This document shows positions 20,548-29,796 of a stretch of 64,000 bases of DNA, in pieces. The position numbers and the translations under genes were made by a program. The stretch spans positions 4,658,501 to 4,722,500 of the forward strand of contig NZ_CP159258.1 of the NCBI RefSeq assembly GCF_040438925.1, written 5' to 3'. Position 1 is the stretch's first letter. Every line of letters begins with the position of its first letter. The notes beneath the pieces are model-generated. The model had not been told where the DNA came from, searched no databases, and saw only the letters and a list, made by a program, of their open reading frames with translations. The DNA is from Pseudomonas sp. MYb327 (GTDB lineage Bacteria > Pseudomonadota > Gammaproteobacteria > Pseudomonadales > Pseudomonadaceae).

Positions 20548-21987
20548 ATGCTGCGCAAACTTTCACTGGCCCTCGCCGTGTCTTGTGCGTCCAACGGAAT
20601 GGCCTGGGCAGCAGAAGCGCCCTTATCGACTAAAACCGACCTGGTCAGCGTCTATCAGGAAGCGGTGAACAACAACGCCGACCTCGCCGCCGCCGTCGCC
20701 CAATATGGCGCCCAGAAAGAAGTCGTGCCCCAGGCCCGCGCCGGGTTGCTGCCCAATCTTTCGGGCGGCGCTGATCTGACCAATGTGCGCACCTCGATCG
20801 ATCAGCCGTCGGCCACGGCCAACCGCAATGCCCATTCGTATCAGGCCACCCTGGCGCAGCCACTGTTCCGTGCCGATCGCTGGTTCCAGTTCCAGGCTGC
20901 CAAGGACGTCAACGAGCAGGCCGCCCTGCAACTCTCGGCGACCGAACAAAACCTGATTCTGCAAACCGCCGACAGCTACTTCAATGTACTGCGCAGCCAG
21001 GACAACCTGGCCTCGACCAAAGCCGAAGAAGCCGCGTTCAAGCGCCAACTCGATCAATCCAACGAGCGCTTCGATGTCGGCCTCTCGGACAAGACCGACG
21101 TACTGAACTCACAAGCCAGCTACGACACCGCACGCGCCAACCGCATCGTTGCGCAACGTCAGGTGGATGATGCCTTCGAAGCCCTGATCACCCTGACCAA
21201 CCGCCAGTACAACTCGATCCAGGGCATCAGCCACAATTTGCCGATCCTGCCGCCCGCGCCGAACGACGCCAAGGCCTGGGTCGAAACCGCGGCCAGGCAG
21301 AACCTCAATCTGTTGGCCAGCAACTACGCCGTCAGCGCCGCCGAGCAAACCCTCAAGCAGCGCAAGGCCGGCCATGCACCGACTGTCGACGCGATTGCGA
21401 GATACGAGAAAGGCGACAACGACGCACTGGGCTTCAGCAACCCAAACGCCTTCGGTGCGCCGTACAAAGGCGATGTCGAACAAACGCAGATCGGACTGCA
21501 ATTGAACATCCCGATCTACAGCGGCGGCCTGATCAATTCCCAGGTGCGCCAATCGTATGCACAACTGGACCAGACGGAGCAGCAACGCGAATCCCTGCGT
21601 CGGCAAATCGTCGAAAACACCCGCGACCTGCACCGTGCGGTGAACACCGACGTCGAGCAGGTTCAGGCGCGCAAGCAGTCGATTATCTCCAACCAGAGCG
21701 CGGTGGAAGCGACCGAAATCGGTTACCAGGTGGGAACACGCAACATCGTCGACGTGCTGGATGCGCAGCGCTCGCTCTACACGTCGGTACGTGATTACAA
21801 CAACACCCGCTACGACTACATCCTCGACAACCTGCGCCTGAAGCAACAGGCCGGCACGTTGAATCCGGGGGATTTGCAAGACCTGGCGCGTTGGTTAAAC
21901 CCCAACTACAACCCGGACAAGGACTTCCTGCCGCCGGATCTGGCGAAGGCTGCGGCTGAACAACTCAAGGCCCGTCCTGAACAATAA
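20548..21987 (+). CDS. TolC-family outer membrane channel protein (OpmH-like)
   Basis: A 479-residue outer-membrane factor of the type I secretion and efflux systems. It has a signal peptide (about 1-22, ending AWA-AE), two OEP repeats with long alpha-hairpin sequence (about 30-230 and 245-455), and the GLINSQVRQSYAQLDQ segment. It is located where PAO1 has opmH (PA4974), so it is most likely the TolC-like channel of that lineage, but no pump genes are adjacent. The gene is followed by a REP array. Confidence 0.88.
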   Translation: MLRKLSLALAVSCASNGMAWAAEAPLSTKTDLVSVYQEAVNNNADLAAAVAQYGAQKEVVPQARAGLLPNLSGGADLTNVRTSIDQPSATANRNAHSYQATLAQPLFRADRWFQFQAAKDVNEQAALQLSATEQNLILQTADSYFNVLRSQDNLASTKAEEAAFKRQLDQSNERFDVGLSDKTDVLNSQASYDTARANRIVAQRQVDDAFEALITLTNRQYNSIQGISHNLPILPPAPNDAKAWVETAARQNLNLLASNYAVSAAEQTLKQRKAGHAPTVDAIARYEKGDNDALGFSNPNAFGAPYKGDVEQTQIGLQLNIPIYSGGLINSQVRQSYAQLDQTEQQRESLRRQIVENTRDLHRAVNTDVEQVQARKQSIISNQSAVEATEIGYQVGTRNIVDVLDAQRSLYTSVRDYNNTRYDYILDNLRLKQQAGTLNPGDLQDLARWLNPNYNPDKDFLPPDLAKAAAEQLKARPEQ

Positions 21988-21992
21988 AATCT

Positions 21993-22307
21993 TGTAGGAG
22001 CCCGGCTTGCCGGCGATGGCGTCCGCAAGATCGCCATCGCGAGCAAGCTTGGTCCTACGGGGCTCGGTACGCCGCTTGATTCGGGTATGACGCAAAACCT
22101 GTAGGAGCCCGGCTTGCCGGCGATGACGTCCGCAAGATCGCCATCGCGAGCAAGCTTGGTCCTACAGGGCTCGGTACGCCGCTTGATTCGGGTATGACGC
22201 AAAACCTGTAGGAGCCCGGCTTGCCGGCGATGGCGTCCGCAAGATCGCCATCGCGAGCAAGCTTGGTCCTACAGGGCTCGGTACGCCGCTTGATCCGGGC
22301 TCCTACA
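21993..22307. repeat. Tandem array of 107-bp units each holding a REP pair
   Basis: Nearly three copies start at 21993, 22100 and 22207, exactly 107 bases apart. Each unit contains TGTAGGAGCCCGGCTTGCCGG, the inverted GCGAGCAAGCTTGGTCCTAC partner and a common spacer (CTCGGTACGCCGCTTGATTCGG). The copies differ by only a few bases, and the third ends in an extra inverted half (GGGCTCCTACA). It lies between the convergent TolC-family gene and waaA, filling the 322-base space. Confidence 0.95.
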
Positions 22308-22309
22308 AG

Positions 22310-23587
22310 TCAGCGATTAATTAACCGGCCAAGCCCATCCAGCAATCGCTGCAACGCGCCCTGATTGGTGCGCATCACTTTCAATCCTGCATCCGCCATG
22401 CGCTGCGCATCCCTCGGCAATTCGACCAGGCGTTGCACCGCCAATGCCAATCCTTCGGCATCTTCCACTTCCAGTAACGCCCCGGCGTTGCGCAACTGTG
22501 AAGCGATTTCGAGGAAGTTGAACAGGTGCGGGCCACTCAGAACCGGTTTGGCCAGGGCCGCCGGTTCCAGCAAGTTATGCCCGCCGTTGGGTACCAGGCT
22601 GCCGCCAACGAACGCGATGTCCGCCAAGGCATACAGAAACAGCAACTCGCCCATGGTGTCGCCCAACAGCACCGAGGTCGTGGCCGTGACCGGTTCGCCG
22701 CTGGAGCGACGGACCGTGGCAAAGCCCTGCTGCCGACACAAATCGAACATCGGATTGAAACGCTCCGGATGGCGCGGCACCAGAATCAACAGCGTGTCGG
22801 GATGGCTTGCCAGCAACTGACGATGGGCCGCCAGCACCACTTCGTCTTCGCCCTCATGGGTACTGGCGGCAATCCACACCGGGCGCTCCTGGGCCTGCCA
22901 TTGGCCGCGCAACTCGACCGCACGCCGCAACAGTTGCGGGTCGATGGTCAGGTCGAACTTGATCGAGCCGGTGACTTCGACGGTTTCCGCCCGCGCGCCC
23001 AACTGCCGAAAACGCTGGGCTTCAGCTTCGGTTTGCACCGCGAACAGGCTCATCTCGGCGAGCATCGGCCCGGTCAGTTTGCTGAAGCGGCCATAGCCCC
23101 TGGCAGAACGTTCGGACAATCGCGCATTGGCCAACGCCACGGGAATCCCGCGCTTGGCGCATTGATGGATATGGTTGGGCCAGAGCTCGGTTTCCATGAT
23201 CACCGCCAGTTTTGGATGAACCCGATCAAGGAAGCGTTTGGCGGCACATGGCAAGTCATACGGCAGATAGCAGTGCTGGATGCGCGGTTCGTTGGCAAAC
23301 AACGCCTGGATGCGTTCCGAACCGGTCGGCGTCATGCAGGTCACGGTGATCGGCAGTTGTGGGTAACGTTGCAGCAAGGCGCGAATCATTGGCGCCGCGG
23401 CAATGCTTTCGCCTACCGAAACCGCATGCACCCAGATTCCACCGGGCTTCATCGCCGGCATCCCAAAGGAGAAACGCTCGCCGACACGTTTTGCATAGGC
23501 CGGCGCCTTGCGCGCCCGCAGCCACAACCGAATCGCTACCAATGGCAGCCCCAGGTAAAACAGCGCGGTGTAGAGAGTTCTATTCAT
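22310..23587 (-). CDS. waaA: 3-deoxy-D-manno-octulosonic acid transferase WaaA
   Basis: Adds Kdo from CMP-Kdo to lipid IVA, the first core step, at the cytoplasmic face of the inner membrane. 425 residues, the same length as E. coli WaaA. It has an N-terminal membrane anchor (about 2-20), the GIWVHAVSVGESIAA segment with the catalytic Glu, and METELWPN. The ATG at 23587 lies 5-8 bases inside the end of the LysR gene, so the two are translationally coupled. An upstream open stretch of 17 codons overlaps the LysR gene and is not used. Confidence 0.96.
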   Translation of the reverse strand: MNRTLYTALFYLGLPLVAIRLWLRARKAPAYAKRVGERFSFGMPAMKPGGIWVHAVSVGESIAAAPMIRALLQRYPQLPITVTCMTPTGSERIQALFANEPRIQHCYLPYDLPCAAKRFLDRVHPKLAVIMETELWPNHIHQCAKRGIPVALANARLSERSARGYGRFSKLTGPMLAEMSLFAVQTEAEAQRFRQLGARAETVEVTGSIKFDLTIDPQLLRRAVELRGQWQAQERPVWIAASTHEGEDEVVLAAHRQLLASHPDTLLILVPRHPERFNPMFDLCRQQGFATVRRSSGEPVTATTSVLLGDTMGELLFLYALADIAFVGGSLVPNGGHNLLEPAALAKPVLSGPHLFNFLEIASQLRNAGALLEVEDAEGLALAVQRLVELPRDAQRMADAGLKVMRTNQGALQRLLDGLGRLINR

Positions 23588-24494
23588 GGCGGCGGAGTTT
23601 ATCGGTTTTTTCGCCGATCGCCTGTAGGTGTATGGCAAAACGTTCCGCCAGCCAGCGAGCCGCCGGACCGAGCGGTTCGTCGCGACGCCAGACCAATTCC
23701 ACCACCAGCGCCGGCGGAGTCCATTCGCTGGCCAGTTCGACCATCAAATCCTGATACGCCGGGTACTGCACCACGTGACGTGGCAACCAGGCCCAGCCGA
23801 GGCCGCGTACCAGCCATTCGGCCATTACGTAGAAACTGTCGGCCCGCCAGACCTGCGGGCTGGCCGCTTCGCTGCCGGGGTAGATGCTGGACTGCGTGGA
23901 CATTAGCAACTGGCGATGCCGCGCCAGTTCCTGGCAGTTCACTTCAGCCTTCGCCGCCAACGAGTGCCCGACGCCGCAAACCGTAACCATCTCGACGCTG
24001 CCCAGCACCCGCCGTTCAAGGGCTTCAGGAATTTGATCGTGATAGAACAGCAAACCCAGATCGGCCCGACGTTCCACCAGTTTGCGCGCCACATCGCCCT
24101 GGGCAGCGCTGGTTAGTTGCACTTCAAGGCTGGGGAATTTTTCCGCCAACGCCTCAAAGCTTTCAATCACCGGTTGGTAAGGCATCGCCTCGTCCTGGGC
24201 CAGACGTAGGCGCGCTTCCTGGCCACGCATCATCGCCAGCGCCCGGCCATTGAGACGCTCGCACTGGCGCAGCACTTCACGCGCTTCTTCGAGCAAGGCA
24301 TTGCCGGCCTCGGTGAGTTTCGGCTGGCGACCGCTGCTGCGATCGAACAGGCTTACACCCAGGTCTTCCTCCAACAGCGCAATCGCACTGCTGACCGCCG
24401 ACTGGGCTTTGCGCTGGTCGCGCGCCACGGCAGAAAACGAACGCTGCTCCGCCACCCCGACAAACAAGCGCAGTTGTTCAAGATTCCATTGCAT
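23580..24494 (-). CDS. LysR-type transcriptional regulator
   Basis: A 304-residue LysR protein: winged-helix DNA-binding domain at about 1-60 (FSAVARDQRKAQSAVSSAIALLEEDLG) and an effector domain at about 90-295. It is divergent from the SMR efflux gene with a 102-base gap, so regulation of that gene is the simplest guess. Its last 8 bases overlap waaA. The ATG at 24494 gives the conserved MQWNLEQLRLFV N-terminus. The effector is unknown. Confidence 0.92.
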   Translation of the reverse strand: MQWNLEQLRLFVGVAEQRSFSAVARDQRKAQSAVSSAIALLEEDLGVSLFDRSSGRQPKLTEAGNALLEEAREVLRQCERLNGRALAMMRGQEARLRLAQDEAMPYQPVIESFEALAEKFPSLEVQLTSAAQGDVARKLVERRADLGLLFYHDQIPEALERRVLGSVEMVTVCGVGHSLAAKAEVNCQELARHRQLLMSTQSSIYPGSEAASPQVWRADSFYVMAEWLVRGLGWAWLPRHVVQYPAYQDLMVELASEWTPPALVVELVWRRDEPLGPAARWLAERFAIHLQAIGEKTDKLRRHE

Positions 24495-24596
24495 GGCAAA
24501 CCCATCTATAGAACAGATAGGTAATGACTTTACCGCATCTGGAGAATCTCTAGAATGCCGAACTCAGCAAGCAACACTTCATATGAGGATTGATCC

Positions 24597-24929
24597 ATGA
24601 CCGCTTACTACTACCTGGCCATCGCCATCTGCGCCGAAGTGATTGCCACTGTTTCGATGAAAGCAGTCAAAGGCTTCAGCACGCCGTTGCCGTTGCTGTT
24701 GGTGATCGTCGGTTATGGCATTGCCTTCTGGATGCTGACCCTGGTGGTGCGCAGCGTGCCGGTGGGCGTGGCGTATGCGGTGTGGGCCGGGATGGGGATC
24801 GTGATGGTCAGCGTCGCCGCGCTGTTTATCTACGGGCAGAAGCTGGATGTGCCGGCGATGCTGGGGATGGCGTTGATTGTGCTGGGGGTTGTGGTAATCC
24901 AGCTGTTCTCGAAAACCGCCGGTCACTGA
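24597..24929 (+). CDS. SMR-family multidrug efflux protein (EmrE-like)
   Basis: A 110-residue inner-membrane protein with four helices. The essential Glu14 is present in AICAEVIAT, and the YAVWAGMGIV helix-3 motif follows. Family members are proton-coupled exporters of quaternary ammonium and related cations and work as antiparallel dimers. A GAGGA motif precedes the ATG by 8 bases. It is in the position of PAO1 PA4990 (emrE) and diverges from the LysR gene. Confidence 0.93.
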   Translation: MTAYYYLAIAICAEVIATVSMKAVKGFSTPLPLLLVIVGYGIAFWMLTLVVRSVPVGVAYAVWAGMGIVMVSVAALFIYGQKLDVPAMLGMALIVLGVVVIQLFSKTAGH

Positions 24930-24933
24930 CACT

Positions 24934-25014
24934 CTGTCGGAGCCGGCTTGCTGGCGATAGCGGTGCATCCGGCACACCGCGTTGGCCGGATCGCCAGCAA
25001 GCCGGCTCCTACAG
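24934..25014. repeat. REP pair after the SMR gene
   Basis: CTGTCGGAGCCGGCTTGCTGGCGAT faces the inverted GATCGCCAGCAAGCCGGCTCCTACAG across about 30 bases, between two genes of the same direction. Confidence 0.9.
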
Positions 25015-25078
25015 GGCCACCTGCATCCTGAAGATGCCTTGTATACTGCGCCCTCGTCTTGAACACTGAGGTCGCCGA

Positions 25079-26254
25079 ATGCCATCCGTAATTTCCACCG
25101 ACGTTCTGATTGTCGGCGCTGGTGTCGCCGGCCTCTGGCTGAATGCACGCCTGCGTCGCCAGGGTTTTTCGACCGTGCTGGTGGAAAGCGCCAGCCTCGG
25201 TGGCGGGCAGAGTGTAAAGTCCCAGGGCATCATCCATGGCGGCGCCAAGTACGCGTTGCATGGCGCCCTGACTGGTGCCTCTGAAGCCATCGCCGACATG
25301 CCACGCCGCTGGCGCGAAGCCCTGACGGGCGACGGCGAGCTGGATTTGTCCGGCGTACGCCTGTTGTCCGAAGCCCATTACCTTTGGTCGCCCGGCACAA
25401 TCGCCGGCAACCTCACCAGCTTCTTTGCCAGCAAAGCCGTGCGCGGTCGCGTCGATCAGGTTAAAGGCGATCAACTGCCGCCCGCCCTGCAAGACAAGCG
25501 CTTCAAGGGCAAAGTCTATCGCTTGGCGGAACTGGTGATCGATGTGCCGAGCCTGGTCCAGCGCCTGGCGGATCTGGCGGGTGACGGGTTGCTCGCCGGG
25601 CAGAAAATCGAACCGCTGCTTGAAGGTGGCGTGTTGGTCGGCCTGAAGGTGGACGAGCGGGAAATCCGCGCGCAACGCATCGTCTTGAGCTCCGGCGCCG
25701 GGACTGCGGCGCTGCTCGAAGCACTGGGCCTGAGTCAGCCAGCCATGCAGCGCCGGCCGCTGCACATGATCATCGCCAAGGGGCCGGGCCTCAAACCGCT
25801 GTACGCCCACTGCCTGGGTGGTGGCACCAAACCGCGCATCACCGTGACCACCCACCCGGCCGCCGACGGCCAATGGGTCTGGTACCTGGGTGGCGACATC
25901 GCTGAAGCCGAAGGCGTAGCCCGTGAACCTGCCGAGCAAATCGCCACAGCGCAAAAAGAACTCGGCCAGTTGTTGCCATGGATCGACCTGAGCACGGCGC
26001 AATGGGCAACCTTGCGCGTGGACCGCGCCGAGCCACTGCAATCGGGCCTGACCCGTCCTGACAATGCGTTTGTTGCCGAGGAAGGCCGACTGCTGGTGGG
26101 TTGGCCAACCAAACTGGCGCTGGCGCCGGACTTCGCCGACCGGGTGATCGCCAGCCTTGCCCGCGATGGCATTCAACCGGGCCCGGTCACACCACTACCC
26201 GAATTGCCAAAACCGCCCATGGGCATCCCGGCCTGGGAGCAACTGCTGCCATGA
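25079..26254 (+). CDS. FAD-dependent oxidoreductase (DAO family)
   Basis: A 391-residue flavoprotein. The N-terminal dinucleotide-binding motif is VGAGVAGLW (13-21), followed by the SLGGGQSVKSQGIIHGG segment of DAO-type oxidases. The fold suggests oxidation of a C-N or C-O bond, but the substrate cannot be named. It shares its stop with the start of the aldo/keto reductase (ATGA), so the two form a translationally coupled pair, equivalent to PA4991-PA4992. GAGG lies about 10 bases before the ATG. Confidence 0.88.
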   Translation: MPSVISTDVLIVGAGVAGLWLNARLRRQGFSTVLVESASLGGGQSVKSQGIIHGGAKYALHGALTGASEAIADMPRRWREALTGDGELDLSGVRLLSEAHYLWSPGTIAGNLTSFFASKAVRGRVDQVKGDQLPPALQDKRFKGKVYRLAELVIDVPSLVQRLADLAGDGLLAGQKIEPLLEGGVLVGLKVDEREIRAQRIVLSSGAGTAALLEALGLSQPAMQRRPLHMIIAKGPGLKPLYAHCLGGGTKPRITVTTHPAADGQWVWYLGGDIAEAEGVAREPAEQIATAQKELGQLLPWIDLSTAQWATLRVDRAEPLQSGLTRPDNAFVAEEGRLLVGWPTKLALAPDFADRVIASLARDGIQPGPVTPLPELPKPPMGIPAWEQLLP

Positions 26255-27063
26255 GCCAACCAACCCTGCATGACTTGCATCGCCCCTTGGGCAGCACCGG
26301 CCTGCTGGTGTCTCCACTGGGCCTGGGCACGGTAAAACTCGGCCGGGATCAAGGGGTGAAATACCCCAACGGTTTCCAGATTCCCGATGATGACGAAGCG
26401 CGCATGCTGCTCAAACTCGCCCGTGACATGGGCATCAACCTGATCGACACCGCGCCGGCTTATGGTCGCAGTGAAGAACGCCTCGGCCCACTGCTGCGTG
26501 GTCAGCGTCAGGATTGGGTGATTGTCAGCAAGGTCGGCGAAGAGTTTGCCAACGGCCAATCGCGCCACGATTTCAGCGCCTCGCATACCCGGCTCTCGGT
26601 AGAACGGAGCTTGCAACGCCTAGAAACGGATTTCATCGACCTGGTGCTGGTGCATTCCGACGGCAACGATCTGGCGATTCTCAATGACTGCGAAGTCTAC
26701 GCGACCCTCGCCGAACTCAAGGCCGCAGGCAAGATTCGCGGCTTCGGCTTCTCCGGCAAGACCGTCGAAGGCGGTTTGAAAGCTCTGGAGCAAGGCGATT
26801 GTGCGATGGTCACCTACAATCTGAACGAGCAAACCGAAAAGGCCGTCATTGACTATGCTGCTGCTCACGGCAAAGCCATTCTGGTCAAAAAAGCCCTCGC
26901 CAGCGGTCACGTGTGCCTGAACCCAGGCGTGGACCCGGTGCGCGCCAGTTTCGAGTTGTTGTTCGAACATCCGGGTGTCGCCAGTGCTATTGTCGGGACC
27001 ATTAATCCGCTGCACCTCGCCCACAACGTCGCGACCGTTGCCCAGGTCCTACGTAGCAACTGA
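26251..27063 (+). CDS. Aldo/keto reductase
   Basis: A 270-residue (alpha/beta)8 NADPH-dependent reductase. The catalytic tetrad is visible: Asp in NLIDTAPAYG, Tyr in the same segment, Lys in VIVSKVGE and His in LVLVHSDG. The ATG at 26251 overlaps the stop of the FAD oxidoreductase by four bases, which fixes the start. The pair may act in sequence on one substrate, but this is inference from gene order. Confidence 0.92.
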   Translation: MSQPTLHDLHRPLGSTGLLVSPLGLGTVKLGRDQGVKYPNGFQIPDDDEARMLLKLARDMGINLIDTAPAYGRSEERLGPLLRGQRQDWVIVSKVGEEFANGQSRHDFSASHTRLSVERSLQRLETDFIDLVLVHSDGNDLAILNDCEVYATLAELKAAGKIRGFGFSGKTVEGGLKALEQGDCAMVTYNLNEQTEKAVIDYAAAHGKAILVKKALASGHVCLNPGVDPVRASFELLFEHPGVASAIVGTINPLHLAHNVATVAQVLRSN

Positions 27064-27095
27064 CGCCGCCCACGCGGCCTTAAGCAGGAGCCGAC

Positions 27096-28064
27096 ATGCC
27101 GCGTACGCTCATAAGAAAGAACCCGAGCAACTTCAAGACCCTGCCGTTATTCGTCGAAGCGACTCCCGAAGGCCTGACTTATCAGAGCGTAGGGAGACCG
27201 CTGAATTTCTCTCAGATCCTGCAACGTCGGCGCCCGGTAATCGTCGCCGACACGGAACGGTTTTCCCTTGAACTGGCCAACCTCGGGGTTTCGGTACGCC
27301 TGACGCTGCATTGGCAAAATCGCGATTACTGGGTGCTGGTGCGCCAACGTCGGCAAGACCGCGGCGATGTGGTGCTCAAGCTGATTTCCGGCTACGTGCC
27401 GGCCCATGAGTTGAACCTGCCGCTGCACACGGCGATTCAGGAGATTGCCGAGGAATGTCTGCTGGAAACCCCGGAAGGCTGGCTCGGCGGGCGCTTCAAC
27501 GATACGTGGCTGCCGGCGCCCTACTCGGCCGCCCTGCATTACCGCGAGGCTTTGCCGTTTCGACTGTCCCCGTTGTCCGGCTCGGCGCGGCCAGTGCGTT
27601 GTGCCAACCTGCAGTTGATCGAACGGCCACGCGCCTATGTGCATTTGCCGACCGCCTCACTGCAATTGATCTACGACTTGCGTCTGGAAGTGCCCAAGGA
27701 AGCCAAATCCTTGAGCCTTTTCCATGTTGATGAGCGGCTGGAAGGCGATCAACTCGTCGCTCGCCTTGATCGCAAGCGCCCTGATTTGTATCTGATGCCT
27801 TTGCAGGACGGCCATCCCATGGCTGAGCTCTACACCTTGAAAAAGGATCAGCTGTACCCGGCGAGCACGCGCGGTTTGTACCTGGCCGAAAGCTTTGCCC
27901 GGCAAGAAGGCTGGCTGGTAAGGGATGAGCGGATTCGCTGGAAGGATTGGGTGAGGCAGCAGGGGTTGAGCGCGCCGGGGAAGGATTCGGGATTGGCGCG
28001 GTTGCGCGGGAAGGCCAAATTGCTGCTGAAGAAAATCGTGCCGCGCAAGAAAGTAAGCTCCTGA
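27096..28064 (+). CDS. Conserved protein with a degenerate Nudix-like box
   Basis: A 322-residue soluble protein matching the position of PAO1 PA4993; no function is known. Residues near 98-125 (SGYVPAHEL then IQEIAEECLLE) resemble a Nudix box in which the Arg of REUXEE is Gln and the spacing is two residues longer. The C-terminal 40 residues are Lys/Arg-rich. AGGAG precedes the ATG. The start of the block after the aldo/keto reductase is only 32 bases away, so it may be part of that transcript. The Nudix reading is tentative. Confidence 0.75.
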   Translation: MPRTLIRKNPSNFKTLPLFVEATPEGLTYQSVGRPLNFSQILQRRRPVIVADTERFSLELANLGVSVRLTLHWQNRDYWVLVRQRRQDRGDVVLKLISGYVPAHELNLPLHTAIQEIAEECLLETPEGWLGGRFNDTWLPAPYSAALHYREALPFRLSPLSGSARPVRCANLQLIERPRAYVHLPTASLQLIYDLRLEVPKEAKSLSLFHVDERLEGDQLVARLDRKRPDLYLMPLQDGHPMAELYTLKKDQLYPASTRGLYLAESFARQEGWLVRDERIRWKDWVRQQGLSAPGKDSGLARLRGKAKLLLKKIVPRKKVSS

Positions 28065-28066
28065 CC

Positions 28067-28168
28067 CTGTAGGAGCTGGTTTACCAGCGATGGACTCAAA
28101 GGCGCCGCATCTCTTCAATTGAAATGCGCCATCGTTAACGACCATCGCTGGCAAGCCAGCGCCTATTA
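28067..28168. repeat. Degenerate REP pair between the PA4993-like gene and hldE
   Basis: TGTAGGAGCTGGTTTACCAGCGATGG is paired with the inverted CCATCGCTGGCAAGCCAGCGCC at a longer distance (about 50 bases). Both copies have changes from the usual consensus. It lies between convergent genes. Confidence 0.85.
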
Positions 28169-28176
28169 GGGCTGCA

Positions 28177-29601
28177 TCACTCGGACTTGCGGATCTTCTC
28201 GACGATTGCGGTCGTGGAGCTGTTTTCCACCAGTCCCAGCACTTTCACGGTGCCGCCGTAAGCGGTCACGATGTCAGCTCCGACCACCTGGTCGATTCCG
28301 TAGTCTCCACCCTTGACCAACACATCCGGCTTGACCTCGCGCAGCAGGTTTTCCGGCGTGCCTTCAGGGAAGCTGATCACCCAATCCACCGCGCCCAGTC
28401 CGGCCAGAACAGCCATGCGCCGGTCGACACTGTTGATCGGTCGGCCCGGTCCTTTCAGGCGGCTGACCGAGGCGTCGTCATTGACCGCAACGATCAGGCG
28501 ATCGCCCTGCGCCCGAGCCTGCTCCAGGTAAGTCACGTGACCGGCATGCAGGATGTCGAAGCAACCGTTGGTGAATACGATCTTCTCGTTGTGCGCACGG
28601 GCATCGTCGACCGCCAGCAGCAGCTGTTCGAGACCCAGCACACCACGCTCGGAACCTTCTTCACGCTGGATGGCACGACGCAGTTCCGGCGCACTGATGG
28701 CCGCCGTACCGAGTTTGCCAACCACGATACCCGCCGCCAGGTTGGCCAGGCCGACCGCGTGTGGCAGTTCTTCGCCAGCAGCAATCGCCGCTGCCAGGGT
28801 GGAAATCACCGTGTCGCCGGCACCGGTCACGTCAAACACTTCACGGGCGCGGGCCGGCAGGTGCAGCGCCGGATGATCCGGGCGCAACAGTGTCATACCG
28901 TGTTCGCCACGGGTCACCAGCAAGGCACCGAGTTCGAGGTCGTGCATCAACTGCGCGCCCTTGCTTACCAATTCGTGCTCATCGGCGCAACCGCCGACGA
29001 TGGTTTCGAATTCGCTGAGGTTAGGCGTGATCAGGCTCGCTCCGCGGTAGATCGAAAAATCCTTGCCCTTGGGGTCCGCCAGCACCGGAATGCCACGTGC
29101 ACGAGCAGCCTGGATCAACACCTGATGATTTTTCAGCGCGCCTTTGCCGTAGTCGGACAGCACCAGCACCTTGATGCCTTCGAGCAGTTCGTCGACCTGC
29201 GCGGACAACGCCAGCGCGTCGGTGGCGAACGGTTCTTCGAAGTCGATACGCAGCAGTTGCTGGTGACGGCTCATCACCCGCAGCTTGACGATGGTCGGCT
29301 GATGCGCGATGCGCTGGAACAACGCTCGCACACCTGCGCCCTTGAGGCTATTGACCAGGCTGTCGGCGGCTTCATCGTCGCCGGTCACCCCGACAAGCGA
29401 GGCCGGCGCACCGAGCGCGGCAATGTTCAACGCAACGTTGGCGGCACCGCCCGGGCGGTCCTCGATGTTCTCGACCTTGACTACCGGTACTGGCGCCTCA
29501 GGGGAAATCCGTGAGGTACCACCATGCCAGTAACGGTCGAGCATGACATCGCCGACCACCAAGACAGGGGCTTGATCGAATCGCGGCATGGACAACTTCA
29601 T
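28177..29601 (-). CDS. hldE: Bifunctional heptose 7-phosphate kinase/heptose 1-phosphate adenylyltransferase
   Basis: Makes ADP-glycero-manno-heptose precursor for the LPS inner core. 474 residues, close to the 477 of E. coli HldE. The N-terminal ribokinase-type domain (about 10-320) has GGAANVALN and the catalytic DVTGAGDT. The C-terminal cytidylyltransferase-type domain (about 340-474) has TNGCFDILHAGHV. ATG at 29601 gives the MKLSMPRFDQAPVLVVGD N-terminus. It lies 195 bases after msbA on the same strand. Confidence 0.97.
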   Translation of the reverse strand: MKLSMPRFDQAPVLVVGDVMLDRYWHGGTSRISPEAPVPVVKVENIEDRPGGAANVALNIAALGAPASLVGVTGDDEAADSLVNSLKGAGVRALFQRIAHQPTIVKLRVMSRHQQLLRIDFEEPFATDALALSAQVDELLEGIKVLVLSDYGKGALKNHQVLIQAARARGIPVLADPKGKDFSIYRGASLITPNLSEFETIVGGCADEHELVSKGAQLMHDLELGALLVTRGEHGMTLLRPDHPALHLPARAREVFDVTGAGDTVISTLAAAIAAGEELPHAVGLANLAAGIVVGKLGTAAISAPELRRAIQREEGSERGVLGLEQLLLAVDDARAHNEKIVFTNGCFDILHAGHVTYLEQARAQGDRLIVAVNDDASVSRLKGPGRPINSVDRRMAVLAGLGAVDWVISFPEGTPENLLREVKPDVLVKGGDYGIDQVVGADIVTAYGGTVKVLGLVENSSTTAIVEKIRKSE

Positions 29602-29796
29602 GGAGCAACCCACATACAAAATGAACAGGGGCGCGATATTAACACAGGGCGGGCACGGGCTTGTGCGACGGTTGCAACGGATAAATTCGCGAAGAATGCT
29701 GTAGGCGCTATTGAGAGCAACGAGGCTGCGATCTTTTGATTTATTAAAGCAAGATCAAAAGATCGCAGCCTGCGGCAGCTCCTGCAAAGTCGGGTT
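29602..29796. repeat. Long inverted repeat between msbA and hldE
   Basis: AGGCTGCGATCTTTTGAT (29723-29740) is paired with GATCAAAAGATCGCAGCCT (29753-29771). Outer arms GCTGTAGGCGCTA and TGCGGCAGCTCCTGC extend the stem. This is a second palindrome family, distinct from the GTAGGAGC-GCGATGG REPs; a related copy lies at 59077-59154. Confidence 0.8.

Noticed and set aside
21993..22307. CRISPR array
   Set aside because: Units are tandem 107-bp repeats without unique spacers, each a REP pair; no cas genes are nearby.
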